Below, one piece after another: positions 50,194-59,494 of a stretch of 64,000 bases of DNA. Position 1 is the stretch's first letter. The number at the start of each line of letters is the position of its first letter. The stretch is from an uncultured Christensenella sp. (lineage in GTDB: Bacteria; Bacillota; Clostridia; Christensenellales; Borkfalkiaceae), in NCBI GenBank assembly GCA_910579525.1, contig CAJTUK010000001.1, positions 186,001-250,000 on the forward strand, written 5' to 3'. The notes beneath the pieces are model-generated. The model was not told the DNA's origin and did not search any database. It worked only from the letters and a program-made list of their open reading frames with translations. Position numbers and translations under genes: made by a program.

Positions 50194-51247
50194 CTTCTTC
50201 TCCCGTATTTATTATACTTTCTATTCTTTTGAACACTTCTTCAAGCCCCTGACCCGTCTGCGCGGAAGTGGCTATAACGTTATCCGCGCCGCACTTAAAG
50301 GTTTGCGCTATGGTGATTTTACCCTTGTTTACTCCTGCTCGGGACAGTTTGTCCGCCTTTGTTGCAATTACCGTAAACGGTATTTGGCGGTAATACATAA
50401 ACTCTATCATCTGCTTATCGTCCGCCGTAGGTTCGTGTCGGATATCGGCAAGAGAAAAAACGTGAGTTACGTTGTTTTGGTCCGCAAAAAAGTCGTCTAA
50501 AAGTTTAGCCCATTTTTCTTTTTCGCCGCGTGAAACCTTGGCATAACCGTAACCGGGTAAATCCGCAAGGATAAACTTTCCGCAGTCGAAGTAATTTATA
50601 AGCCGCGTTCTGCCGGGGTCTTTAGAAACTTTTGCAAGCTTTTTGCGGTGGGTTATCATATTTATAAAACTCGATTTGCCCACGTTGGATTTGCCGCTGA
50701 CGGCAATTATTGGCTTATCCGTTTTAATAAACTGTTCTTTTGACGCCGCGCTTAAAACAAACTCGGCGTTGGGCACGCCTGAAAGCAACTTTTCCATTTT
50801 TCTTTCCTTGTAATCCAACCGCAATAAAACCCCTCCCGTCGCCAAAAAGCCAATAGCGATAACAAACGCGACGGGCACGAACGAATAATACGACGACGGA
50901 AAAAAGCAAACTTCGGAGTTGTCCGGGTCGTAGGCAACGGTAATTTCACCGCCTAAATTTTTCGGCGGAATACTCGATAACGTAGTATTCTGCGCCCTGT
51001 ACTTTTTACCCGAAACTTCGTACTCGACTATTTCGGCAAACGCCGTATGATAGCCGTGACCGTTCGAATCACGCACGCGGACTTCGGCTATATCCACAAC
51101 TTCGGCTTCGATTCGCACGTAATTAAAATCTTTAAGTACGGTATCGTATAAAAACCACACCGAAAACGCTGTCAAGCCCAAACCGATTATAAGCCCGACC
51201 AAACCGGTCCAGCCTTCCAAGCCGCAGAAAATTTTCCTGCTTTTCAT
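50186..51247 (-). CDS. engB: DUF3592-EngB fusion: membrane-anchored ribosome-biogenesis GTPase
   Basis: 353 residues. Residues 1-150: membrane helix (14-34), a beta-rich extracytoplasmic part with the DUF3592 pattern (YEVSGKKYRAQNT... ITVAYDPDNSEVCFF) and a second helix (about 121-143). Residues 151-353 are a full EngB/YsxC: NAEFVLSA, P-loop GKSNVGKSS, G2 GRT, G3 DLPGYGYAK, G4 TKAD and G5 SAQ. EngB helps build the 50S subunit and is normally soluble at about 200 residues. An internal ATG at 50797 (residue 151), with AAGGA upstream, could give soluble EngB as well. It follows lon by 11 bp, the canonical lon-engB order. Confidence 0.9.
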   Translation of the reverse strand: MKSRKIFCGLEGWTGLVGLIIGLGLTAFSVWFLYDTVLKDFNYVRIEAEVVDIAEVRVRDSNGHGYHTAFAEIVEYEVSGKKYRAQNTTLSSIPPKNLGGEITVAYDPDNSEVCFFPSSYYSFVPVAFVIAIGFLATGGVLLRLDYKERKMEKLLSGVPNAEFVLSAASKEQFIKTDKPIIAVSGKSNVGKSSFINMITHRKKLAKVSKDPGRTRLINYFDCGKFILADLPGYGYAKVSRGEKEKWAKLLDDFFADQNNVTHVFSLADIRHEPTADDKQMIEFMYYRQIPFTVIATKADKLSRAGVNKGKITIAQTFKCGADNVIATSAQTGQGLEEVFKRIESIINTGEEDA

Positions 51248-51258
51248 CTTTATCTGAT

Positions 51259-53568
51259 TTATATGCCTATTATCGCGGTTTTGAACACGGCGTCCACGTC
51301 GGTTACGGGTATAAAGTTGAGTTTTTCACGTACGGCTTCGGGGATTTCTTCCAAATCCTTTTTATTGTCGGCTGGAATTATTACGTCCTTTACCCCTATG
51401 CGGTAGGCAGCGAGCGCCTTTTCTTTGAGTCCGCCTATTGGCAGAACCTTGCCGCGGAGGGTAATTTCGCCAGTCATGGCAACCGATTTTTTAACGGGCT
51501 TTTTGGTAAACGCCGAAAGTATCGCCGTCGCCATGGTTATACCCGCGCTGGGTCCGTCTTTCGGAGTAGCCCCCTCCGGCACGTGTATGTGTATATCGGT
51601 CGTTTCGAAAAGTTTCGTTTCGAGCCCGTAGCTTTCACTATTGGAACGTATATAACTTATCGCCGCGCGAGCGCTCTCTTTCATTACGTCGCCAAGTTTG
51701 CCGGTGAGCAGAATTTCGCCCTTGCCGTGCATTGCCGAAACCTCTATTGTGAGAGTAGTTCCTCCCACCGACGTCCACGCAAGCCCCGTAGCGGCGCCGA
51801 CCTCGTCGCCGTCGAGAGGTTTGTCCTTGTCGAAACGCGGCGCGCCGAGGTATGTTTGGATATCTTTTGCCGTAAGTTTGAGCTTTTTCTTTTCCCCGTC
51901 GGCGTATTTAACCGCAACTTTGCGGCAAACGGCGTCTATATTTCTTTCGAGATTTCTCACGCCCGCTTCAAGGGTATAGCCCGAAATAATTTCGTCTATC
52001 GCTCCGTCGTCAAACGAGAGAGAGCCTTCTTCTATGCCGTTGGCGGTTCTCTTTTTGGGGACGAGGTAGCGTTTGGCGATTTCTCGCTTTTCTTCCTGCG
52101 TATAACCGTTGAGCTCGATTACTTCCATTCTGTCCAAAAGCGGGCGGGGTATTGTATCCAGCCCGTTGGCCGTGGTTATAAACAGTACCTTGCTCAAATC
52201 ATATGACACTTCCAGATATCTGTCGCGGAAAGTAGAGTTCTGCGCAGGGTCCAAAACTTCTAAAAGGGCGCTGGCGGGGTCGCCGCGCATGTCCGAAGAG
52301 AGCTTGTCTATTTCGTCAAGTAAAAACACGGGATTAACAGTGCCCGCCTGCTTCATACCGGAAATTATTCTGCCGGGCATCGAACCTATATACGTTTTAC
52401 GGTGCCCTCTTATTTCGCTTTCGTCCTTAACTCCGCCGAGGCTCATTCTGACGAACTTTCTGCCCAGCGCGCGAGCGACCGATTGCGCTATAGACGTTTT
52501 ACCTACGCCGGGAGGCCCCACAAAGCACAAAATAGGTGCGTTGAGCCCGCCCGTAAGTTTTAACACCGCGAGATATTCGGTTATTCTTTCCTTAATTTTT
52601 TCAAGACCGTAATGGTCTTCGTTAAGTATTTTCACCGCGTCGGCAAGTTTTTCGGTGTCGGTTGTAGCTTCCGACCACGGAATATCGAGAAGCCACTCGA
52701 TATAAAGCCGCAAAACGTTCGCCTCGGGGGAGGAAGTTTGCATCTTGTCTATACGGGCGAGCTCTTTTAAAGCCTTTTCTTCCGCTTCCGCAGACATATG
52801 CTTGTCCTTTATTTTCTTTTCAAGCTCTTCCTGTTCTTCGGCGTCGTCGCCGAGTTCGGTGTGAATGGCTTTGAGCTGTTCGCGCAGATAGTATTCGCGC
52901 TGATTCTTTTCTATGCTCTGGCGCACCATAGAGTTGATTTTACGTTCCAGCCGCGAAATTTCGAGTTCGTCGTTTAAAATCTCGTTTACGCGCTGCAATC
53001 TTTCAACCAAGCGGGTCTGTTCCAACAGCTCCTGCTTTACTTCGGTTTTAATTTGCAGGTTGTGCCCCGCGATATTTACGAATTCGTCGGGGTCGCCCGA
53101 GCGGTCGAGCGCGGACTGCACGTCCTTTGAAATTCTGGAATCGGACGAAGATATGTCGCGCATTACGCCCTTTACCGTGCGAAAATAAGCCTCTTCGAGT
53201 TCGGGCTCGCCGTGCACGGATTTGAGCTCGTCGGTCTCGGCGAAATACGCGCCGTTATCGAGAGTGTAAGAACGCGCAGCCGCTCTGTACAAGCCCTGAA
53301 CGGTTATTCTTATACTGTTGCCGGGGAGACGGCTCACCTGTTTGAGCCTGACCACGGTGCCGACGGTATAGATTTCGTCGGGATTAATTTCTGATTTTTC
53401 CGCGTCTTTTTGCGTGACGGCAAACAGCATAGAATCCCTGTCAGCCGCGCACTTGACGGCTGTCAGAGTTTCCACCCTGCCAACGTCCAGGCTAACCGAC
53501 GTATCGGGAAAAATAACCCTGCCGCGTAAAACGAGTACGGGGTAATTTTCCGTTTTCGTTCTTGACAT
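51259..53568 (-). CDS. lon: ATP-dependent protease Lon
   Basis: 769 residues from ATG 53568 (GGAGG 8 bases upstream). LonA layout: N-terminal LAN domain, coiled-coil linker, AAA+ module with GPPGVGKTS and FLLDEIDKL, and the protease domain with the catalytic Ser in PKDGPSAGI and the Lys in GLKEKALAAYR. Degrades misfolded and regulatory proteins in the cytoplasm. First gene of a lon-engB-sugar transferase-like-DUF378 run. No CIRCE or CtsR box recognised upstream. Confidence 0.97.
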   Translation of the reverse strand: MSRTKTENYPVLVLRGRVIFPDTSVSLDVGRVETLTAVKCAADRDSMLFAVTQKDAEKSEINPDEIYTVGTVVRLKQVSRLPGNSIRITVQGLYRAAARSYTLDNGAYFAETDELKSVHGEPELEEAYFRTVKGVMRDISSSDSRISKDVQSALDRSGDPDEFVNIAGHNLQIKTEVKQELLEQTRLVERLQRVNEILNDELEISRLERKINSMVRQSIEKNQREYYLREQLKAIHTELGDDAEEQEELEKKIKDKHMSAEAEEKALKELARIDKMQTSSPEANVLRLYIEWLLDIPWSEATTDTEKLADAVKILNEDHYGLEKIKERITEYLAVLKLTGGLNAPILCFVGPPGVGKTSIAQSVARALGRKFVRMSLGGVKDESEIRGHRKTYIGSMPGRIISGMKQAGTVNPVFLLDEIDKLSSDMRGDPASALLEVLDPAQNSTFRDRYLEVSYDLSKVLFITTANGLDTIPRPLLDRMEVIELNGYTQEEKREIAKRYLVPKKRTANGIEEGSLSFDDGAIDEIISGYTLEAGVRNLERNIDAVCRKVAVKYADGEKKKLKLTAKDIQTYLGAPRFDKDKPLDGDEVGAATGLAWTSVGGTTLTIEVSAMHGKGEILLTGKLGDVMKESARAAISYIRSNSESYGLETKLFETTDIHIHVPEGATPKDGPSAGITMATAILSAFTKKPVKKSVAMTGEITLRGKVLPIGGLKEKALAAYRIGVKDVIIPADNKKDLEEIPEAVREKLNFIPVTDVDAVFKTAIIGI

Positions 53569-53654
53569 TTTTATACCTCCATGCAAACATAACGCGCAAA
53601 AACGCGAAACGCTTGCCACAACCTGCGTAAACGAACGGTTAAAATTAAAATAAA

Positions 53655-53684
53655 GCGCAATTCCGTATTCAACTGAAATTGCGC
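53655..53684 (-). terminator. Intrinsic terminator after clpX
   Basis: Stem GCGCAATT/AATTGCGC (53655-53684) with a 14-nt loop; on the minus strand followed by TTTATTTTAATTTT. It separates the tig-clpP-clpX unit from lon. Confidence 0.75.
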
Positions 53685-53695
53685 GGTTTTTTTAT

Positions 53696-54913
53696 TTACG
53701 CCGATTCGGAATAAACTATTCTGGGCTCGGCTTTGTCCGTTACGCACTCCTTGGTAACTATAACTTCTTTAACGTTCTTTTCCGAAGGCAGTTTATACAT
53801 TACCGAAGTCATAAAACTCTCTATTATAGTTCTCAACCCTCGCGCGCCCGTCTTTAAGCGGATAGCCGTATTGGCTATTTCGCGCACCGCCGAATCTTCC
53901 ACGGTGAGTTTTACTCCGTCCATGGCGACGAGCTTCTGATACTGTTTTATTATCGCGTTGCGGGGCTGGGTGAGAATGTTTACAAGCGCGTCTTCGCTCA
54001 ACGGGTGCAGACTGACGACTATGGGAATACGCCCTACAAACTCGGGGATAAGCCCGAATTTGGTCAAATCCTGCGGCTTGACGTCGGAGAGCATTTCGTA
54101 AACGTTTTCCTCCGTGTCCTTAACCGTTCCGCCGAAACCGAGCGAAGTGTTGTCACGACGTTTTTGCACTATTTTATCGAGACCGACGAACGCGCCGCCG
54201 CATATAAACAAAATGTTTGTGGTGTCAAGGCGTATAAATTCCTGCTGGGGGTGCTTTCTGCCGCCCTGCGGAGGAACGCTCGCCACCGTGCTTTCTATAA
54301 TTTTCAACAGAGCCTGCTGTACTCCCTCGCCCGAAACGTCGCGGGTGATAGAAACGTTTTCGCTCTTTCTGGCTATTTTGTCTATTTCGTCGATATAGAT
54401 TATGCCGCGTTGCGCCTTCTGGATATCGTAGTCTGCGTTCTGAATGAGTTTCAACAAAATATTTTCAACGTCTTCGCCTACGTAACCCGCTTCCGTCAAC
54501 GTGGTTGCGTCCGCGGTTGCGAAAGGCACATTGAGTATTTTTGCAAGCGTGCGGGCAAGCAAAGTTTTTCCGCTGCCCGTAGGACCGAGCAAGAGAACGT
54601 TGCTCTTTTCTATTTCGACGTCTTCGCCTTCGGAACAAAGATTGTTAATCCGTTTATAATGGTTGTACACGGCTACGGACAGTACTTTTTTGGCTTCGTT
54701 CTGCCCGACGATATATTTGTCGAGTTCTTCTTTTATTTCCGCGGGCGTCTTTAAGGGCACGGGCTTCGTTTCGTCTGTTTCCGACTGTTTTATCATGTCG
54801 CCGCAAATCAGAACGCATTCGTCGCAGATACACGTGCCGTCCTGCCCCTTTATCAATCTTTTAACCGCCTCTTCGTTCTTTCCGCAAAAGGAACAGTGTT
54901 TTTGCTCTTTCAA
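53696..54913 (-). CDS. clpX: ClpX, unfoldase subunit of the ClpXP protease
   Basis: 405 residues from TTG 54913, which has GGAGG 7 bases upstream; the TTG-initiated chain begins right at KEQKHCSFCGK. N-terminal zinc-binding domain with CxxC pairs (CSFCGK, CICDEC), Walker A GPTGSGKTLLA, Walker B IIYIDEID, and pore loop GYVGEDV; the sensor 2 GARGLR is present. It recognises and unfolds substrates for ClpP. Third gene of tig-clpP-clpX. Confidence 0.97.
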   Translation of the reverse strand: MKEQKHCSFCGKNEEAVKRLIKGQDGTCICDECVLICGDMIKQSETDETKPVPLKTPAEIKEELDKYIVGQNEAKKVLSVAVYNHYKRINNLCSEGEDVEIEKSNVLLLGPTGSGKTLLARTLAKILNVPFATADATTLTEAGYVGEDVENILLKLIQNADYDIQKAQRGIIYIDEIDKIARKSENVSITRDVSGEGVQQALLKIIESTVASVPPQGGRKHPQQEFIRLDTTNILFICGGAFVGLDKIVQKRRDNTSLGFGGTVKDTEENVYEMLSDVKPQDLTKFGLIPEFVGRIPIVVSLHPLSEDALVNILTQPRNAIIKQYQKLVAMDGVKLTVEDSAVREIANTAIRLKTGARGLRTIIESFMTSVMYKLPSEKNVKEVIVTKECVTDKAEPRIVYSESA

Positions 54914-54992
54914 AAATAAACCTCCAAAACCCGATAAGTAACAATGAAGCAAAATCGTTAAACGCACAAAGCTATGCTTTTATGCTTCTAAA

Positions 54993-55583
54993 TTATCTTT
55001 TGGTAAAAACTTTATCTATAAGCCCGTATTCGAGAGCCTCCTGCGCGGAAAGATAATTATCCCTGTCGGTATCTCTTTCAACCTGCTCTACGGGTTTGCC
55101 CGAATTATGCGCAAGAATCTGGTTGAGCTTTCTTTTTGTTTTTAAAATGTGCTCGGCGGCGATTTTGATGTCGCTTGCCTGCCCCTGCGCACCGCCCAAG
55201 GGCTGGTGAATCATAATTTCACTGTTCGGAAGAGCAAATCTTTTACCCTTTTGACCGCTGGAAAGAAGGAACGCCCCCATTGAAGCAGCCATTCCTATAC
55301 AAATAGTGCTCACGTCGCACTTGACGTAGTTCATCGTATCGTATATGGCAAGTCCCGCGGAAACCGAACCGCCGGGGCTGTTGATATAGAGGGAAATATC
55401 CTTCGAAGGGTCTTTCGCTTCGAGATATATGAGTTGTGCGACTACGGTGTTTGCAACCGCGTCGTCGATTTCTCCGCTCAAAAATATAATTCTGTCCTCT
55501 AAAAGTCTACTGTAAATATCGTAAGAACGTTCGCCGCGCGAAGTCTGCTCAACGATATAGGGAATGAGCGCGCTTTTTTCCAT
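54993..55583 (-). CDS. clpP: ATP-dependent Clp protease proteolytic subunit
   Basis: 196 residues, normal size. Catalytic triad: Ser in GMAASMGAFLL, His in MIHQPLGG and Asp in ERDTDRD. The N-terminal axial loop region IPYIVEQTSRGERSYDIYSRLL is intact. Starts 3 bp after the tig stop and 79 bp before clpX. Confidence 0.98.
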   Translation of the reverse strand: MEKSALIPYIVEQTSRGERSYDIYSRLLEDRIIFLSGEIDDAVANTVVAQLIYLEAKDPSKDISLYINSPGGSVSAGLAIYDTMNYVKCDVSTICIGMAASMGAFLLSSGQKGKRFALPNSEIMIHQPLGGAQGQASDIKIAAEHILKTKRKLNQILAHNSGKPVEQVERDTDRDNYLSAQEALEYGLIDKVFTKR

Positions 55584-55586
55584 TTT

Positions 55587-56981
55587 TTACTCCTTTTCAG
55601 TCTTCTTTTTAGACGCGGGCTTTTTTGCCGCGTTTGATTTAGCCGCCGCGGGTTTTTTTGCGGGCTTTTCAGCAGGCGTTTCCCCCTCGGTGTAAAGCTC
55701 GTTATTTGCCTTTAACAGGTCGAAAAGTTTGGTTATGATAACGTCGTTTCTTATATAATCGAGCTGACGGGGATCCATAGATTTTTTATAATCTTCCGTG
55801 CTCTTTTCAACCGAAGCCGCCTGTTCCGCGATTTTTGCCTCGACCTCCTCGTCGGAAGCCGAAAGTTTTTCTTCGCGTACGATTTTATCTATTACGAGCT
55901 GTGAAAGCACGCGGGGTTTAGCCTGTGAAACGAACTGCGAACGAAACTCCTGCATGGTCTGACCCGTATATTTGACGTATTCTTCGAGTTTTATTCCCTG
56001 ATACATCAGTCTGTATGAGAAATCCTGAACGAGTCTGTCGATTTCGCTTTCTATCATTGCGTCGGGAATTTCAACCGTAGCGTGCTTGCAGATTTCTTCG
56101 ACTATGCTGTTTTCCGTCTCGTCGCGGGAACGGTTCTCGGCCTGCTTCAAAAGTTTGTCGTAAGCCTTTTTTCTGTACTCTTCAACCGTATCTACACCCG
56201 CGTTTGCTTTAACGTATTCGTCGGTGAGTTCGGGGAGCTTCTTTTCGGTAATTTTATTGAGTTTGATTGCAAAAACAGCCTCTTTGCCCTTTAAATTATC
56301 GGACTGATAATCTTCGGGGAAAGTCACCTTTATATCTCTGTTTTCGCCTACGGACATGCCCTCGACCTGAGCCTCGAAACCGGGAATAAAACTGCCGCTG
56401 CCTAAAACGAGGTCGTATTCTTCGGCCGTGCCGCCTGCGAATTTAACTCCGTCGACAGCGCCGGAAAAGTCTATATTGACCTTGTCTCCGTTTTTGCAGG
56501 GTCTGCCGCTAACTTCTACTTCTTCGGCTTTGCGCTCCAAAAGTTTCTTTATGTCGGCGTCAACGTCCGCATCGGTAACATTATACTCATACTTTTTGAT
56601 TTTTAAACCCTTGTACGTATCGATTTGCACGTCGGGTTTAACGGGAACCACCGCGCCAAGAGTTACGCCCTTGCCCTCTTCCATGCTCTCGACCGAAAGC
56701 TCGGGGTCGCCGACAGCCGTAAAATTAGCCTTTTCTTTTTCAAGGATTTCATAGTAGTGCGAAGCGTAAAGATTATTGAAAGCCTCGTCGTAAAATACCG
56801 CCTTGCCGTAATAATTTTCAAGCACGGGTTTGGGCGCCTTGCCCTTTCTGAACCCGGGCACGGCGTATTTGCCGCGCGTTTTAACGTACGCTTTATTGAT
56901 AGCGTCCTGCCATTCCTCTTCGGAAAATTCGATAGTGAGTTTTACCGTGCTTTTTTCTCCGGTTTGGTGAGTGTATTTCAT
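55587..56981 (-). CDS. tig: Trigger factor, ribosome-associated chaperone
   Basis: 464 residues. N-terminal ribosome-binding domain with the GFRKGKAPK signature, the FKBP-like peptidyl-prolyl isomerase domain (about 155-245, GDKVNIDFSGAVDGVKFAGG), and the C-terminal chaperone arms. The last 25 residues are an Ala/Lys/Pro tail (KPAKKPAAAKSNAAKK) not found in Bacillus Tig. First gene of tig-clpP-clpX; divergent from rqcH. Confidence 0.96.
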   Translation of the reverse strand: MKYTHQTGEKSTVKLTIEFSEEEWQDAINKAYVKTRGKYAVPGFRKGKAPKPVLENYYGKAVFYDEAFNNLYASHYYEILEKEKANFTAVGDPELSVESMEEGKGVTLGAVVPVKPDVQIDTYKGLKIKKYEYNVTDADVDADIKKLLERKAEEVEVSGRPCKNGDKVNIDFSGAVDGVKFAGGTAEEYDLVLGSGSFIPGFEAQVEGMSVGENRDIKVTFPEDYQSDNLKGKEAVFAIKLNKITEKKLPELTDEYVKANAGVDTVEEYRKKAYDKLLKQAENRSRDETENSIVEEICKHATVEIPDAMIESEIDRLVQDFSYRLMYQGIKLEEYVKYTGQTMQEFRSQFVSQAKPRVLSQLVIDKIVREEKLSASDEEVEAKIAEQAASVEKSTEDYKKSMDPRQLDYIRNDVIITKLFDLLKANNELYTEGETPAEKPAKKPAAAKSNAAKKPASKKKTEKE

Positions 56982-57015
56982 TTTATGCTCCTGAATTGAT
57001 TTTTTCGTAAAATAT

Positions 57016-57044
57016 ATTCTATCACAACGCCCTTGTTTTGAAAA
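57016..57044 (-). promoter_or_regulatory. Probable promoter of tig-clpP-clpX
   Basis: Minus strand TTTTCA (57039-57044), 17 bp, TAGAAT (57016-57021). Moderate match; lies 10 bp from the divergent rqcH promoter. Confidence 0.5.
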
Positions 57045-57053
57045 GCGTTTTAA

Positions 57054-57082
57054 TTTACTTTTTAAATTTTTTGGTTTATAAT
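57054..57082 (+). promoter_or_regulatory. Promoter of rqcH
   Basis: TTTACT (57054-57059), 17 bp, TATAAT (57077-57082), start near 57089, leader about 27 nt. Confidence 0.7.
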
Positions 57083-57115
57083 ATTTATAAAATACGCCGG
57101 AAACAGGTAATTTTT

Positions 57116-58777
57116 ATGCCGCAGGACGCTTTTACAATTAAATATGTGGCGAAAGAACTGCACGAAGTTCTCAAGGGCGGAAAAATTTCTAAAATAGCCC
57201 AACCCGAAAAGGACTTGCTCACTCTTATTATATACACCGAAAAAGGCTCGGTTAAACTCGAAATTTGTCTTTCGGCAAAATACAGCCGTATAAGTCTTGC
57301 AAAGGGCGAGGTAATTTCGCCCAAAACGGCGCCCGCTTTTTGTATGCTTTTGAGAAAGCACCTGCAAAACGCAAAAGTCTTGAAAGTAGGGCAGATTGAC
57401 GGAGAGAGAATAGTTTTTATCGATTTAGAATGTACAAACGAGTTCGAGCGGACGGAAATGACGCTGTACGCGGAGCTTATGGGTAAGTACTCCAACTGCA
57501 TATTAGTAAAGGACGGAGTAATTTCAGGCGCGCTGAAAACCTCTTCCATAGGAGAGAGCACTAAACGCATACTGTTACCCGGAGCCGAATATGTACTGCC
57601 CGAGGCGCAGGACAAACTCGCGCCCGACGACGTTCGGGGAATCGCCGCGGCGTTTGAAAACCGTGAAGGCGGCGCGGCGGAGTTCGTAAGCGAAAAAATA
57701 CGCGGCGTGTCTTACGCTACCGCGGTAGAAATTGCGGAAACTTACGGCGAGCGCGTCACGGCGCAAGACGTTTGCGCGTATCTTTCGGGTGAAGTCTACG
57801 CGCCGTGCGTAACTTACCGCGACGGGAAAGAATCAGACTTTAAAGTGCGCTCCGCAGACCCTACCGCAAAACGGTACCCCTCTCTTTTGGAGGCGCAGAC
57901 TGCGTTTTACGCCGCGGCAACTCACAGACAGGCGTTTGAAAACGAAAAAAGAAAGTTGATTTCGGCAACGAGTTCGGCAGTCAAAAAGCTGGAAAAACGG
58001 CTCGCGACGGAAAGACAGAAACTCGCCGACTGCGAGGATATGGAAACCGTTAAATTAAAGGGCGAACTGCTTACCGCCAACATATACGCCGTAAAACGCG
58101 GTTGGGCGGGATTCGAAGCGGTGAATTATTACGACGAAAGCGGCGGCACGGTAAAAATAGAGCTTGACAAATCGCTCTCGCCCGCCGACAACGCGCAAAA
58201 ATATTATAAAAAATACGCAAAACTCAAACGCACCGCTGTAAATGTTGCGGCGCAGAAGGTTGAAACCGAAAACGCTCTAAAATATTTAAACAGCGTTGTT
58301 TCGCATATATATGCGGGGGAATCGCTTGACGACTTTAAGGAAATACGTGAAGAACTCAAAGCCGAAGGACTCATTAAAGAACAGGCGGAAAAGAAAAAGA
58401 CGGTTGTTGAAACCCCTTTCAGAACTTTTATAAAAGACGGATTCAAAATCTTTGCGGGGCGAAGCAATTTGCAGAACGACAGGCTTTTAAAGAGCGTTTC
58501 GCCGCGGGATATATGGCTGCATACGCAGAAATACCACTCTTCGCACGTGGTAATAATCACCGAGGGCAAACCCGTGCCGGACGCGGTTTTGCTTGCTGCG
58601 GCGGAAATTTGCGCATATTATTCAGACGGGCGCGGCGGGAGCAAAATACCCGTCGACTACGCTTTGCGCGCGTCGGTAAAAAAACCTCCGAAAGCGGCCG
58701 CAGGATTTGTGATTTACAACGATTTCAAGACGATACTTGCCGATCCCGCGCCGCACGCGGAATTGAGAAAGGACTGA
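57116..58777 (+). CDS. rqcH: RqcH (NFACT-family ribosome quality control protein, Fbp-like)
   Basis: 553 residues from ATG 57116 (AGG upstream; the longer frame starts within the promoter region). NFACT-N at the start (FTIKYVAKELHEVLKGGKISKI), HhH part, coiled coil (about 270-400), and the NFACT-R domain with DIWLHTQKYHSSHVVI and SKIPVDYALRASVKKPPKA. RqcH binds obstructed 50S subunits and recruits Ala-tRNA to add alanine tails that mark the peptide for degradation; older databases call it fibronectin-binding protein. Opposite to tig-clpP-clpX, whose products degrade such peptides. Confidence 0.93.
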   Translation: MPQDAFTIKYVAKELHEVLKGGKISKIAQPEKDLLTLIIYTEKGSVKLEICLSAKYSRISLAKGEVISPKTAPAFCMLLRKHLQNAKVLKVGQIDGERIVFIDLECTNEFERTEMTLYAELMGKYSNCILVKDGVISGALKTSSIGESTKRILLPGAEYVLPEAQDKLAPDDVRGIAAAFENREGGAAEFVSEKIRGVSYATAVEIAETYGERVTAQDVCAYLSGEVYAPCVTYRDGKESDFKVRSADPTAKRYPSLLEAQTAFYAAATHRQAFENEKRKLISATSSAVKKLEKRLATERQKLADCEDMETVKLKGELLTANIYAVKRGWAGFEAVNYYDESGGTVKIELDKSLSPADNAQKYYKKYAKLKRTAVNVAAQKVETENALKYLNSVVSHIYAGESLDDFKEIREELKAEGLIKEQAEKKKTVVETPFRTFIKDGFKIFAGRSNLQNDRLLKSVSPRDIWLHTQKYHSSHVVIITEGKPVPDAVLLAAAEICAYYSDGRGGSKIPVDYALRASVKKPPKAAAGFVIYNDFKTILADPAPHAELRKD

Positions 58778-58779
58778 AA

Positions 58780-59088
58780 ATGAAAAGAAAAGAAGATAAT
58801 AAAGAAGAATTGCCCGCGACGAACGACGGCTTTAAAATTTATTTTTATATTGCGATAGCCGCTTGCGTTTTGAGCGCCGCCGCCTTTGGACTGTGCTTTA
58901 CGTTTATGGGCATATACGCGCTTATTTCAAGCATATTGCTGGGGCTGTGCTCGCTCGCCTTCTGCAACGCGCAGAAAAAGAAAAATAATTTTAAAGCGGT
59001 TTTATACGTAAAGATAGGCGCTTATTGTGTTACGGGGATTGCCGCTCTGCTTTTTATCGGCGGATTAATTTATTCCGCGGTAGTATAA
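58780..59088 (+). CDS. Small membrane protein, unknown function
   Basis: 102 residues from ATG 58780 (AAAGGA 6 bases upstream), 2 bp after the rqcH stop, so in the rqcH operon. Charged N-terminus KRKEDNKEELP, then three probable membrane spans (about 20-38, 40-60 and 74-100) with GLCFTFMGIYALISSILLG. No family recognised. Confidence 0.65.
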   Translation: MKRKEDNKEELPATNDGFKIYFYIAIAACVLSAAAFGLCFTFMGIYALISSILLGLCSLAFCNAQKKKNNFKAVLYVKIGAYCVTGIAALLFIGGLIYSAVV

Positions 59089-59116
59089 ACGGTGAAAAAT
59101 AAGTCCATTATTATAT

Positions 59117-59494
59117 ATGATGGACAGAATTAACGTTGCGGTGCTTGAAAAAATTTGCTCGCTTGCCTCTCCGGGGCGATACGTGGTGTTTTCGGAAGAC
59201 GAGTTGGAAGAAGCTCTTCCCGAAGGCGGAGAGTATAATTCCGCCGACCTTAAAACGGCGCTTAAAAACCTGTTAACCGCGGGATATATAGACATTAAAT
59301 ATTCGAGCGGAAATTTGTTTTGCATTGCGCCGCTTAAAAAATACGTGGAACCCGAAATCCAGTCCCCCCCTCCCGTTCCCGAAAAAATGAGAGAAAAAGA
59401 GGGAGCGCGGTCGCCGTTCTTCCCCGCGTTTTTCGGCGGGGCGTTTGGCAGCCTTTTGGTGACTTTGATTTTCGCGCTTTTAGGTTATGCTTGA
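59117..59494 (+). CDS. Winged-helix-like protein with C-terminal membrane anchor (first of pair)
   Basis: 125 residues. Residues 1-75 have the helix-helix-helix-strand pattern of a winged helix (INVAVLEKICSL, ELEEALPEGG, LKTALKNLLTAGYIDIKYSSGNLFCIAPL), followed by a Pro/Glu linker and a final membrane helix (PFFPAFFGGAFGSLLVTLIFALLG). Cytosolic domain anchored by its C-terminus. No ribosome site is obvious; two adjacent ATGs are possible. Overlaps the next gene by 8 bp. Similar proteins occur in related Clostridia as I recall, without known function. Confidence 0.65.
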   Translation: MMDRINVAVLEKICSLASPGRYVVFSEDELEEALPEGGEYNSADLKTALKNLLTAGYIDIKYSSGNLFCIAPLKKYVEPEIQSPPPVPEKMREKEGARSPFFPAFFGGAFGSLLVTLIFALLGYA

